A stretch of 21,942 bases of DNA from an uncultured Actinomycetes bacterium (GTDB lineage Bacteria; Actinomycetota; Acidimicrobiia; Acidimicrobiales; RAAP-2), in assembly GCA_903826715.1 (NCBI GenBank), contig CAIKFN010000170.1:1-21942 (forward strand), written 5' to 3'. The notes below the pieces were generated by a model. It was not told the origin of the DNA. It saw only the letters and a program-made list of their open reading frames with translations, and did not search any database. Numbering within the stretch: position 1 is the stretch's first letter; the number at the start of each line of letters is the position of its first letter. Below, piece after piece: positions 14,841-21,942 of this stretch. Position numbers and translations under genes: made by a program.

Positions 14841-14894
14841 TCCGCCTGCCCAGTAATGAGCAGACGGACCAGCGTGTTTGGCTCCCCCAGCCAA
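14841..14894. repeat. Two tandem inverted repeats in a divergent promoter region
   Basis: First hairpin: TCCGCCTGC (14841-14849) pairs with GCAGACGGA (14860-14868), one mismatch, 10-base loop. Second: TTGGCT (14878-14883) and AGCCAA (14889-14894), perfect, loop of five C. Neither is followed by a T run, so these are not simple terminators. They lie between the PAQR gene and the aldo/keto reductase gene and could be operator sites or leader RNA structure. The rest of 14895-14982 holds TAAGGT (14924-14929, possible -10) and GGAG (14974-14977, Shine-Dalgarno). Confidence 0.4.
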
Positions 14895-14982
14895 TACTTA
14901 AAAAATAATGGTTCCTCAGCCTGTAAGGTTATTAAATCACCTTGCAAACATGGGTTTGTGAGCATATTCACATGGAGTAATT

Positions 14983-15963
14983 ATGAAAAATCGCACACTT
15001 GGTCAGGGGCTCAAGGTTTCGGCGCAGGGACTTGGCTGCATGGGTATGAGTGAGTTCTACGGAGTTGGTGACGACGTTGAATCAACCGCCACAATTCATG
15101 AAGCACTTGATCTCGGGATTAATTTTATCGACACCGCAGACATGTATGGCCCGTACAAAAATGAAATTCTTGTTGGAAAAGCAGTCGCTGGTCGACGTGA
15201 CGAAGTTGTCCTCGCTACAAAGTTTGGTAACGAGCGAGGCGATGACGGTTCGTTCCTCGGAGTTAATGGTAAGCCCGAATATGTCCTTAAGAGCTGTGAT
15301 GACTCACTTAAGCGTCTTGGCGTTGACTACATCGATCTTTACTATCAACACCGTGTAGACCGCACCGTTCCAATTGAAGAAACGTGGGGAGCAATGAAGT
15401 CACTCGTTGAAGCTGGAAAAGTTCGTTACCTCGGAATCTCTGAAGCATCTGCGCAGACAATTGAAAAAGCTCACGCAGTGCACCCAATGTCTGCAGTGCA
15501 GAGCGAGTATTCACTTTGGACACGTGACCCTGAAGACGGTGTTCTTGCCATGTGTCGCAAACTCGGCATTGGTTTCGTTGCCTACAGCCCACTCGGCCGT
15601 GGTTTCTTAACGAATGATGTTGATGCAGTTGGGTCTGGCGAAAAAGATTTCCGAAACACATACCCACGTTTCAGCGGTGAAGCAAGAGAAGAAAACAAGA
15701 AACTTGTTATGGCTATGGATCAAATCGCAAGCGAAAAAGGTGTCACTTTGGCACAGCTCTCACTCGCTTGGGTTCTTGCCAAGGGTGACGACATCGTTCC
15801 AATCCCCGGAACGAAGCGACGCAAATGGTTACGTGAAAACGTTAGAGCACTCGACATTGTTTTGAGTGACGATGAAATTGCGGCCCTTGAAGCGACTGTT
15901 CCTCGCGACAAGGTGGTTGGGAATCGTTACTCTGAGCGAAGTGCCTCCACAGTCAACGGCTAA
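14983..15963 (+). CDS. Aldo/keto reductase
   Basis: A 326-aa NADPH-dependent (beta/alpha)8-barrel oxidoreductase. The catalytic tetrad is visible: Asp50 and Tyr55 in DTADMYG, Lys80 in LATKFG, His123 in YYQHRVD. The cofactor-binding C-terminus IPGTKRRKWLREN is also present. The N-terminal motif LGCMGMSEFYG is typical of the AKR13-like group, which reduces aldehydes and dicarbonyls. Length is normal. GGAG five bases before ATG supports the start. Its stop overlaps the stop of the convergent cydC-like gene by four bases. Confidence 0.9.
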   Translation: MKNRTLGQGLKVSAQGLGCMGMSEFYGVGDDVESTATIHEALDLGINFIDTADMYGPYKNEILVGKAVAGRRDEVVLATKFGNERGDDGSFLGVNGKPEYVLKSCDDSLKRLGVDYIDLYYQHRVDRTVPIEETWGAMKSLVEAGKVRYLGISEASAQTIEKAHAVHPMSAVQSEYSLWTRDPEDGVLAMCRKLGIGFVAYSPLGRGFLTNDVDAVGSGEKDFRNTYPRFSGEAREENKKLVMAMDQIASEKGVTLAQLSLAWVLAKGDDIVPIPGTKRRKWLRENVRALDIVLSDDEIAALEATVPRDKVVGNRYSERSASTVNG

Positions 15964-17555
15964 ATGCTTCGAAGCTGGTTGTTACTCAGTTCATAGACAT
16001 CATCGCACCACTGCATGACCAGAGGGTCATGAGTGGCGACAATAACCGTTGCAGAAGTTGACGACAAAAGTTCAAGAACCTGATGAGTCTCTGCGTCTCC
16101 AAGTCCGCTGGTCGGCTCATCCAAAACTATGATGTTTGGTGCAGTGACCATGGAGCGCACTACTGCGACGCGCTGCTTTTCACCACGAGACAAGTCCTCC
16201 CACTTAGTTGACGGCGTGGCGTCAATGCTCACACCAGCTAAATCCTCTAGGGCACTGCGTTGTGGGGTGCGGCCAAGTCCAATTACGTCTACTGCGTACC
16301 CACGAAGCAGCCCTGGGTTACTTGGCATGTAGGTGAGATGCTCGCGCACTTGTTCTTCATCTATTTCGAAGAGTGGAACATTTCCAATTGTGATTACGCC
16401 GTCGCTTATGTTCTCGAGTGATGCGACAGCTCTCAGTAGCGTTGACTTTCCAACACCCGACTGACCTGTGATTGCGACTTTGCGCCCGCTAGGAATTTGT
16501 AGCGACACATCGCGAAGTAGCGTTTTGCCACTTTCTTGTAATGAAACATTGCGCAGCTCAATTTCGTACGTACTAGGGAAGTCAGTCTCACCCTCGTAGA
16601 GGTCTTTATCCAGGCTTTCTAAGCGTTCGCCGGCCCCGCTAATGGCAACGGCCACATCAACTGCGTGTCGCACTCCTGTGAGGCCGTCATACGAAGAGAA
16701 ACAAAGCAGTGCAACGACAACAATCCAGAGCGAACTGCTACGTGGGTGTAGCGCGTAGAGGGTGAGCAGCATTCCTGATGTTCCAAGAAGCGGAATAAGA
16801 GAAGTGACACGGCGACGACGTCGAGCAACAGATTCCGCCATTGCGAGCGACTGCCTTGAGCGCGTGCTGAGTGAGTTGGCGTAGTGCTCAAATCCGAGCA
16901 GTGAGAGTTCAGGGGTTACAGCGCCCAGCTCTAGAAGTGTTGCTCGGTAGGAGCTCCTGGCGGTTCGAAGCACGCGGTCAGCAAGAATCAGTGGCCCGAC
17001 ATTAGCGAGAAGACAAAAGAGCCCCAGTAACTGCCAGCCAAGTAGTGCGCCAGCAAAGCCCCACCAGTGCCCGTGAGGGGGAAGAAACCCAATAATTACG
17101 TCAGCGATAACGGCAGTAGATAGCGCGCCAGAAAGTGGGATGAAGAATCTGAGCCAAAGATCTTGTAGCTCGTCGGTGTCGTGCAGTGAACGCTCGAGGA
17201 GGTCACCCGTGGCGTACGAGCGCCAGCGTGAGTAGTTCCATGTGCCAACGGTACGAACCAACCAACGACGCCACTGTGAAACGGCTTGAAAGCCAAGGTG
17301 GTGAGAGCTGAGTCGCTCATTAAAACGAATTGGAGAACGAAGAAACGCCAGTAGTTCAATAACAATCAATGCGCCACCCACTGCCTTCAGGCCGGGTCGG
17401 TGAGAGCTCTCAACAAGTAGCCCAACTGCTCCCACGAGTAGACCAACATTCGTAATAGATGCAATCAAGTTGCTCAGTAGCGCACGAATAAGTGCACCAC
17501 GGCTCGGCCGGGCGCGCTTAAGCCACCTGGCGAGTCGTTCGAGTTCGCTTCTCAT
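15960..17555 (-). CDS. cydC: ABC exporter subunit, CydC-like (membrane + ATPase)
   Basis: A 531-aa half-transporter: membrane domain (~25-300, about six helices) and ATPase domain (~330-531). Membrane-part features recall CydC: RFNERLSSHHLGFQ (78-90), and GDLLERSLHDTDELQDLWLR (117-136), matching the GDLL..L..DVD.LQDLYLR pattern. ATPase motifs: Walker A GQSGVGKST (364-372), signature LSRGEKQR (455-462), Walker B IIVLDEP (475-481) with catalytic Glu480, and His509. The Q-loop Gln is replaced by Ser (MPSN, 410-413). In E. coli CydDC is needed for cytochrome bd assembly and exports thiols or handles heme. No cydAB genes are in the window. ATG overlaps the preceding stop by four bases (ATGA). Assignment to CydC rather than a generic exporter is moderately sure. 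Confidence 0.75.
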   Translation of the reverse strand: MRSELERLARWLKRARPSRGALIRALLSNLIASITNVGLLVGAVGLLVESSHRPGLKAVGGALIVIELLAFLRSPIRFNERLSSHHLGFQAVSQWRRWLVRTVGTWNYSRWRSYATGDLLERSLHDTDELQDLWLRFFIPLSGALSTAVIADVIIGFLPPHGHWWGFAGALLGWQLLGLFCLLANVGPLILADRVLRTARSSYRATLLELGAVTPELSLLGFEHYANSLSTRSRQSLAMAESVARRRRRVTSLIPLLGTSGMLLTLYALHPRSSSLWIVVVALLCFSSYDGLTGVRHAVDVAVAISGAGERLESLDKDLYEGETDFPSTYEIELRNVSLQESGKTLLRDVSLQIPSGRKVAITGQSGVGKSTLLRAVASLENISDGVITIGNVPLFEIDEEQVREHLTYMPSNPGLLRGYAVDVIGLGRTPQRSALEDLAGVSIDATPSTKWEDLSRGEKQRVAVVRSMVTAPNIIVLDEPTSGLGDAETHQVLELLSSTSATVIVATHDPLVMQWCDDVYELSNNQLRSI

Positions 17556-19018
17556 GATCGAACCTCGAAGCGGTCGCTTGGATTAGTAAGGATTGGATTG
17601 TCGACCGTTGCTTCAATAATTGCAATGTTCGAATAGCGAGCGAGAACATTTTGGACATTTTGCTTTGACGCTGCGTCAAGTAGCCCCGCAATGTCGTCAA
17701 GTAGCACTAGCTGCGGGTCTGCAAGAAGCGTTCTTGCTAGTACGAGACGCACTTGTTCGCCTGAGCTAATGCCACGTCCATCAGCGAGCAGCAGTCCATC
17801 TAAATCACCGAAACGATTTTCGTCAAGGCCCAGGTCACTCAGTAACTGCGCCACCTTGAGTCGGTCGTGATTTTCTCCCAACGTCAAGTTTTCCCACAGT
17901 GACCCTGAAAGCAGTCCACTGTTAGGAGAGACGAAACCAATTCGGTCTGCAGAAAGTTCAACTTCACCGTGAGTGGGAGAAAGCCAACCTAGAAGTGTGT
18001 GCAAGAGCGATGTCTTTCCACTTCCAGATGTACCTGTAATGAGAAGTTGGCTTCCAGGGAGTAGCACTGATTCGAAGGGAGTCGAGTTCACATGCGTCAC
18101 GAGCTTTGAAGCTCGTAGTAGCGCACTTGTTGACGGCGAACCAAGCACCGGGTCACTAAGTGTTAGCAGGGCAATTGATTGCACGGCATTTTCTCTACGG
18201 TGAAATTCAGACCCGTAGCGTCGCACTTGGCTGAAGATCTCACTGGTAACCAGAACAGCAATGAGTGCGTGTTGAAGATGAATTGTTCCATTTAGTAGAC
18301 CGAACCCAACCACCATCGCGACAAGACCAATGCTCACACCACTAATGAATTCAGTTACGAGCGAAGAACCGAGAGCAACACGAATTGCACGCAAGGCAAT
18401 CTTGTGTTCTGAATCAGAAATAGCTCCAATTTCATTGGAGCCGTAAGCAACGGCACCGAGTCCACGAAGCTCCACCGCATGGTCAAGCAGTTCGAGCTGT
18501 CGCGATTCAAGAACTGCACGACGATGGTTGTAGTCACTACTTATTTCGGCACTTTGTTTCCCTGCACGAATGTAGAACGGGACTGCAAGTAGAAGTAGCA
18601 CAACAATGATTGCGCTACTTAGCCAACCAACTGACCAGAACACGACTCCAATACCAAGCAAGCTCAGCTGGGCACTGGTTAGCAGTAGATCAAGAAGAGG
18701 ACCCTCTGAAGCGTGATCAATTGCTTGAGCCAGATCAGCACGACTACGGTCACCGCTAAATCTAGGAATTGATAAGTGACGCGTAAGTCCAGAGCGCCAT
18801 TGATCGCGAACGGTTCGCGCGGTGGCATATCCCCATTCTTCGCTGGCGAAACTTACGACTGTACGAATGACCAGAACAATGACGAGCAGCAAAATTCCAT
18901 TGCAGAGTTTTTGCGTGGCGAGATTGTTTAATGCAATAGCGATTAAAACCGAAAGCGTCAGTCCCACAAATGCATTGAGTGCACCAAGGAGTTGAGCGCT
19001 TTTACGAAACGGGGTCAC
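17552..19018 (-). CDS. cydD: ABC exporter subunit, CydD-like, with degenerate ATPase
   Basis: A 488-aa half-transporter partnering the CydC-like subunit: membrane domain ~10-275, shortened ATPase domain ~300-488. Walker A GTSGSGKTS (329-337) and signature ISSGEQ (417-422) are intact. The catalytic Glu after Walker B is Asp (LVLLDD, 437-442), the switch His is Val (ATVD, 470-473), and the Q-loop Gln is Pro (VSPN, 363-366). This fits the degenerate half of an asymmetric heterodimeric exporter. GTG start 19018 is six bases after TAGCAT on the minus strand. The gene follows the RecB-like nuclease gene by 20 bases and is coupled to cydC by an ATGA overlap. CydD naming rests on the CydC-like partner. 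Confidence 0.65.
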   Translation of the reverse strand: MTPFRKSAQLLGALNAFVGLTLSVLIAIALNNLATQKLCNGILLLVIVLVIRTVVSFASEEWGYATARTVRDQWRSGLTRHLSIPRFSGDRSRADLAQAIDHASEGPLLDLLLTSAQLSLLGIGVVFWSVGWLSSAIIVVLLLLAVPFYIRAGKQSAEISSDYNHRRAVLESRQLELLDHAVELRGLGAVAYGSNEIGAISDSEHKIALRAIRVALGSSLVTEFISGVSIGLVAMVVGFGLLNGTIHLQHALIAVLVTSEIFSQVRRYGSEFHRRENAVQSIALLTLSDPVLGSPSTSALLRASKLVTHVNSTPFESVLLPGSQLLITGTSGSGKTSLLHTLLGWLSPTHGEVELSADRIGFVSPNSGLLSGSLWENLTLGENHDRLKVAQLLSDLGLDENRFGDLDGLLLADGRGISSGEQVRLVLARTLLADPQLVLLDDIAGLLDAASKQNVQNVLARYSNIAIIEATVDNPILTNPSDRFEVRS

Positions 19019-19024
19019 TGCTCA

Positions 19025-19030
19025 ATGCTA
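19025..19030 (-). promoter_or_regulatory. Leaderless -10 box TAGCAT before cydD-like gene
   Basis: Minus strand TAGCAT, six bases, then GTG at 19018. It lies in the 20-base gap after the nuclease gene, suggesting that the exporter genes have their own promoter in addition to read-through. Confidence 0.5.
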
Positions 19031-19038
19031 ATGAGATG

Positions 19039-20730
19039 TTAGAGAGGGTCGTCTCGATGGGGAAGTGACTTAGCGCCATCATTTAGCCAGTCGCGCAGGG
19101 CCTTCGTGGCCCGACAATCGTCTTCGTTGTACTCAAGAAGTCGCTGGCGAGATGCATTGCCTTGTGAATTTTCGTTTCGTGCCACTTCGTACCAGAGCAT
19201 TGACGCCTCACCACTCGGATTCTCGTCACGCCAATGAAACCCAGCGGCGACCGCAAGTTGCTTGAGCCCGAGTGGTCCTTCAGTTTGAATTTGCTGCTTA
19301 GCAATGTCGTGCATATCAATCCACTGCGCTGGAGATTGAGAACGAAATGACTGTAAGTCGACTGGCGTTGGTCCACCCGGCAGTGGGTTCTCAACAGCAC
19401 GGTTCATGGCACCATCTTCTGCTTGGGCCCAGAAGCAGTACCCCGCAATGGTGAGACTTTGTGCGGCACATTTTTCTCGAAGGTCACTCAGCCACTGCCA
19501 GAATTCTTGGAAGATTTTCGCTTCCGCTTCGCCGGTGAGTTCGCCCCATTCAACAAATGCACGGTATCCGGGCTCGATGCCTTCAACATGAGCATTCAAT
19601 GTCACACTCGCGCCCCATAAATACGTCGCATCGTCGTAGCTCTCCATGTCAATGTCAACCTCAACGTCTGCGGTAGGGCAACTCATTTTGTCTGCGTCAA
19701 CAATTCGTAGGTAACTGCCACGAACGTGGGCTCGAGCTCGGTAAATGAGATCGTCGAGTTTTTCAACTGACTTGGCTAAGTAATCTTCAATCGGATACTG
19801 CTCGGTGGGATTTAGCACTTTGTTCTTTGCTTGACGAGCGCGCTTGGGGTCAAGCCGTGCGAGCTGTGCCCTGGTGTCGATGCCAAGTTCGTGCAGGGCG
19901 AGCTGTTCTTCAACCTTTGAGAACCGCGTTAGCGAAACATCATCGATTTTTTGCAACGCTGGTTCGCAGTGACTCGCAAATTCACAGTCCAAGCATTCAC
20001 GGTGCCAAAAAGGCTTCGTTGGAAATTCGCCTTCGCCAGCGAGCCATTTCTCGTGGCCGTTCAGCACGTTAAGTCGTTGTTGATAAAACTCTTCGTACGT
20101 ACTCAAATTAAATCTTGCGAAGTCACTGGCATTTAGCTCAAACCACCACAGTCTGTGGTTACGGTCAATCATTCCAACGCGTGCGCTGGCGTCTCCATGT
20201 CCGAGTGACTGCAGCACTCTGGTGGCGTGAGCTAAAACAATGCCGTTTCGCTGCACGGTTTGATTCGATCTTGGTCCAACACCATTGGTGTATGTGGCGT
20301 CGCCTGGTTGAAGTTTTGTAAGCGAGCCTTCAAGAATTCTGCGTGTAACGGCAGTCTCAATTATTTCGTTATTCTTCACCAGAACTGGTGCGTAGATGTA
20401 CTTCTCATTTTCTCTTCCAACACGAACCAGAATGTTCACGTTTGCTCGACGCTTGCCAACAATGTCATCTCTCAAGCGCGGGCGAAGAATTACTTCTGCA
20501 CCACTTAGCATCAGCGCTTCGGTCTCGTCAACACTTCGAGCTTCTACTGTTCCAGGGGTATTCGCGGCTATCTCATTTAGTACTGAATTCCTGAGTGACT
20601 CAGCATCTCTTCTTCGTTTTTCCATTTCAGGACTGGAAGGGGAGCGATCGAAGTCAAACGGAGCGCCTCTTGTTAGGGCGACTTTATGCACACAGGCAAG
20701 AATTTCTTCACCGCGTAGAAGGTCTGACAC
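19039..20730 (-). CDS. TM0106-family RecB-like putative nuclease
   Basis: A ~563-aa protein with an N-terminal PD-(D/E)XK/RecB-like region and a C-terminal RNase H-like exonuclease domain. Seen: a cysteine group (C246, C249, C255 in ECLDCEFASHC) as in Fe-S-bearing RecB-like nucleases; VEVDIDMES (~357-364) with Asp359, Asp361 and Glu363 as metal ligands; and EYNEDDCRAT near 533-542, typical of the YprB/RNase_H_2 domain. Expected to act on DNA or RNA in the cytoplasm; the true substrate is unknown. The frame is open to 20904, but that part lies within the RNase P RNA gene, so GTG 20730 is chosen. It follows a TAGGCT box by seven bases. rnpB lies ~45 bases upstream on the same strand. Confidence 0.78.
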   Translation of the reverse strand: MSDLLRGEEILACVHKVALTRGAPFDFDRSPSSPEMEKRRRDAESLRNSVLNEIAANTPGTVEARSVDETEALMLSGAEVILRPRLRDDIVGKRRANVNILVRVGRENEKYIYAPVLVKNNEIIETAVTRRILEGSLTKLQPGDATYTNGVGPRSNQTVQRNGIVLAHATRVLQSLGHGDASARVGMIDRNHRLWWFELNASDFARFNLSTYEEFYQQRLNVLNGHEKWLAGEGEFPTKPFWHRECLDCEFASHCEPALQKIDDVSLTRFSKVEEQLALHELGIDTRAQLARLDPKRARQAKNKVLNPTEQYPIEDYLAKSVEKLDDLIYRARAHVRGSYLRIVDADKMSCPTADVEVDIDMESYDDATYLWGASVTLNAHVEGIEPGYRAFVEWGELTGEAEAKIFQEFWQWLSDLREKCAAQSLTIAGYCFWAQAEDGAMNRAVENPLPGGPTPVDLQSFRSQSPAQWIDMHDIAKQQIQTEGPLGLKQLAVAAGFHWRDENPSGEASMLWYEVARNENSQGNASRQRLLEYNEDDCRATKALRDWLNDGAKSLPHRDDPL

Positions 20731-20737
20731 GATGATA

Positions 20738-20743
20738 AGCCTA
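20738..20743 (-). promoter_or_regulatory. Possible leaderless -10 box TAGGCT
   Basis: Minus strand TAGGCT, seven bases, then GTG at 20730. It is the same hexamer as at 4065. It would allow the nuclease to be expressed independently of rnpB read-through. Confidence 0.45.
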
Positions 20744-20775
20744 CGAGCCTTTGATGGGCCAACAAACCCTTGCGG

Positions 20776-21150
<375 letters not shown>

Positions 21151-21155
21151 CATCA

Positions 21156-21184
21156 ATTCTGACACATCAGGGCAAAAACCTCAA
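21156..21184 (-). promoter_or_regulatory. rnpB promoter
   Basis: Minus strand TTGAGG (21184-21179) as -35, a 17-base spacer, and CAGAAT (21161-21156) as -10, placing the start about seven bases on, at the first base of the P1 helix. It is one of the few units here with a recognisable -35. Confidence 0.65.
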
Positions 21185-21212
21185 GAGGCATCTTTTTGTT
21201 ACTGGGGGCAGG

Positions 21213-21218
21213 TAGCCT
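21213..21218 (+). promoter_or_regulatory. Leaderless -10 box TAGCCT before xseA
   Basis: TAGCCT, six bases, then GTG at 21225. The TAG is also the in-frame stop preceding the start, so GTG 21225 is the first possible start codon. Confidence 0.6.
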
Positions 21219-21224
21219 CGCCTC

Positions 21225-21942
21225 GTGGTTCCTGACGAAATTTCAACCGATACCCATATCCACGAGGTGGGAGAGTTCTATGAACTCTTGACCGCTCAAT
21301 TGGAATCGGCCTACGGCAAGCGCAACCCTCAGTGGGTCAGGGGCGAAATCGCGAAGGTCTACGAAAAGGGCCACGTCTACATCGACCTCGTTGACGCAGG
21401 ATCTTCTCCCTCAGATGCACGACGACCAATGCTTGGCACTCATTGCTGGCAGGGACCGTGGGGATCACTGAAGCGCAAACTCTCTGAAGACGGCATAACC
21501 CTGAAAGAAGGAATGGTCGTTAACTTTCTCGGGTACGTAGATGTTTATGCACCGCAAGGAAAAATCGGATTCACAATTATGCAGGTCGACGTCGAGGGAC
21601 TTCTCGGGGACGCTGCAAAACGTCGTGCAGATTTAATTAAGAAACTTCACGCCGAAGGCGTTGTTGATGCGAACAAGCAAACAGTTGTTCCACCTGTTCC
21701 GCTTCGCGTTGGACTTGTGGCGAGCCCAGGCACTGAGGGTTACAGCGACTTCACTGGCCAACTTCTCAATTCTGGATACGGCTTCGAAATCACTTTGGTA
21801 AAAACTGCTGTGCAAGGTGACACAGCACCCCCACAAATCGTGAGCGCTATTCAAGCACTTGATGCGCACGGCGTTGACATCATCTGTCTCGTGCGTGGTG
21901 GAGGATCAAAGGGCGACCTTTCGTGCTTCGATGATGAACGCA
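21225..21942 (+). CDS. xseA: Exodeoxyribonuclease VII large subunit (5' part, cut by window end)
   Basis: The first 239 codons of the catalytic subunit of exonuclease VII, which degrades single-stranded DNA with the small subunit XseB. The N-terminal OB-fold is visible (WVRGEIAKVYEKGHVYIDLV, ~38-57). After it come the linker KKLHAEGVVD, RVGLVASPGTEGYSDF (the family's VGLITS...AA..D motif) and LVRGGGSKGDLSCFDDE just before the edge, equivalent to VRGGGS.EDL..FN.E. The full protein should be about 400 residues; the rest, including the coiled coil, lies outside. The message appears leaderless. It is divergent from rnpB, with ~75 bases between starts. Confidence 0.9.
   Translation, partial: MVPDEISTDTHIHEVGEFYELLTAQLESAYGKRNPQWVRGEIAKVYEKGHVYIDLVDAGSSPSDARRPMLGTHCWQGPWGSLKRKLSEDGITLKEGMVVNFLGYVDVYAPQGKIGFTIMQVDVEGLLGDAAKRRADLIKKLHAEGVVDANKQTVVPPVPLRVGLVASPGTEGYSDFTGQLLNSGYGFEITLVKTAVQGDTAPPQIVSAIQALDAHGVDIICLVRGGGSKGDLSCFDDER

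Noticed and set aside
14942..14970. TTGCAA-17-TATTCA as promoter of the aldo/keto reductase
   Set aside because: Transcription would begin about at 14977, leaving the GGAG ribosome site (14974-14977) essentially outside the message; TAAGGT at 14924 fits better.

Overview
The window looks like a gene-dense, streamlined genome of an actinobacterium (Actinomycetota), perhaps an aquatic Acidimicrobiia-like lineage. The reasons are a moderate base composition, a membrane-anchored SARP/BTAD regulator, the actinobacterial coiled-coil/zinc-ribbon protein, a TM0106-type RecB-like nuclease, and many genes that seem to start leaderless behind a TAnnnT -10 box. The genus is inferred only loosely. No phage, IS element, CRISPR array or toxin-antitoxin system was seen.

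Left part (1-5337): a D-Ala-D-Ala ligase (+) faces a three-gene minus-strand cassette. The cassette encodes a sigma-like/HTH protein, a single-pass Thr/Pro-rich secreted protein, and a three-to-four-helix membrane protein ending in a SARP-type winged helix plus BTAD domain. Then come a small acidic protein (+) and a minus-strand pair (unknown protein, lipoprotein).

Middle (5338-10785): inositol-monophosphatase-family gene, tRNA-Val(UAC) with a strong terminator, a lipoprotein, a class I methyltransferase, a 59-aa very basic protein, an MDR-family oxidoreductase overlapping an MFS transporter, and an endonuclease/exonuclease/phosphatase-family protein.

Right-middle (10786-15963): five plus-strand genes, with overlapping ends at all four junctions, form an apparent operon: PhzF-family, PPOX/FMN-binding, Nudix, coiled-coil zinc-ribbon, histidine phosphatase. 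It faces a hemolysin III/PAQR membrane protein, followed by an aldo/keto reductase.

Right end (15960-21942): on the minus strand, RNase P RNA (rnpB), RecB-like nuclease, and a CydD/CydC-like heterodimeric ABC exporter. Divergently on the plus strand is the start of xseA (exonuclease VII large subunit), cut by the window edge.

Two window-wide properties stand out. At least eight genes have TAnnnT exactly six bases before an ATG/GTG (leaderless transcripts). All six convergent protein-gene pairs overlap at their 3' ends, by 4 to 117 bases. The best candidate for an under-described system is the sigma-like / secreted protein / membrane-SARP cassette at 1052-3954.
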